Assembly: GCA_964348185.1 (NCBI GenBank)
Contig: CAYGBW010000123.1
Coordinates: forward strand, 1 to 15,548
DNA length: 15,548 nucleotides
From: CAYGBW01 sp964348185
GTDB lineage: Bacteria; Desulfobacterota; BSN033; WVXP01
Direction: 5' to 3'
Below, piece after piece: positions 15,545 to 15,548 of the stretch. Below the pieces are notes generated by a model that was given only the letters and a program-made list of their open reading frames with translations, was not told where the DNA came from and searched no databases. Every line of letters starts with the position of its first letter. Positions within the stretch are counted from its first letter, which is position 1. The translations under genes were made by a program, and so were the position numbers.

Positions 15545-15548
15545 CGGG

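Larger units (their letters stand above)
15234..15548. other. Gene-free AT-rich upstream region at the right edge
   Basis: This stretch holds the likely promoter and operator of the DUF3604 gene and is otherwise AT-rich and gene-free up to about 15480. From there to the edge, one minus frame (stop TGA at 15480-15482) and one plus frame (ATG at 15498) stay open. Both are too short to call, and both run through an imperfect palindrome (15498-15544). Confidence 0.5.

Overview
The window looks like a bacterial chromosome fragment of moderate GC. Its mix of genes suggests an anaerobic or sediment-type lineage, possibly Desulfobacterota (former Deltaproteobacteria): a pyrrolysine-free MttB-type methyltransferase, a Gfo/Idh/MocA oxidoreductase, a GGDEF-PilZ protein and an EndoQ-type nuclease fused to a UvrD-type helicase. 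That assignment is an inference from gene content; there is no rRNA or marker gene to settle it. I saw no tRNA, rRNA, CRISPR array, transposase or phage gene.

Layout. Positions 1-3493 hold three minus-strand genes. Reading downstream they are a Gfo/Idh/MocA oxidoreductase (2393-3493), an MttB-family methyltransferase (957-2393) joined to it by a TAATG stop/start overlap, and a beta-propeller protein of the arylsulfotransferase-like type (1-690). The last gene runs off the left edge and has its own good sigma70-type promoter at 901-929. Positions 3494-4119 hold no convincing gene but are packed with inverted repeats, including two perfect 12-bp hairpins inside a 10-bp inverted repeat (3656-3919). 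A minus-strand MATE exporter (4120-5529) follows, with a terminator at 4025-4045.

From 5761 the plus strand carries a class II aldolase-like enzyme (5761-7239), then 29 nt later a multidomain protein (degenerate receiver, GGDEF, zinc ribbon, PilZ; 7269-8669), then an exported protein of the zinc-dependent phospholipase C family (8816-9790). The end of that gene overlaps by 62 bp the end of the convergent minus-strand gene 9729-12968. This encodes a 1079-residue fusion of an EndoQ-like PHP nuclease and a superfamily 1 (UvrD/Rep/PcrA) helicase, ending in QLNLF, which resembles a sliding-clamp-binding motif. Its promoter is near consensus (12998-13026). Upstream on the same strand lies a DUF3604 protein, another PHP-like metal-dependent hydrolase candidate (13143-15233), with a GTG start and a strong Shine-Dalgarno sequence. 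The last 315 bases are an AT-rich promoter region ending in an imperfect palindrome.

How the genes work together. The MttB/oxidoreductase pair reads as a small catabolic operon for a methylated substrate, with the MttB protein as the likely methyl-group remover; the corrinoid protein and downstream methyltransferase it would need are not in the window. The aldolase and the c-di-GMP protein are probably co-transcribed. The EndoQ-helicase fusion is the most interesting gene: nicking at a damaged base, unwinding and clamp tethering could all sit in one polypeptide.
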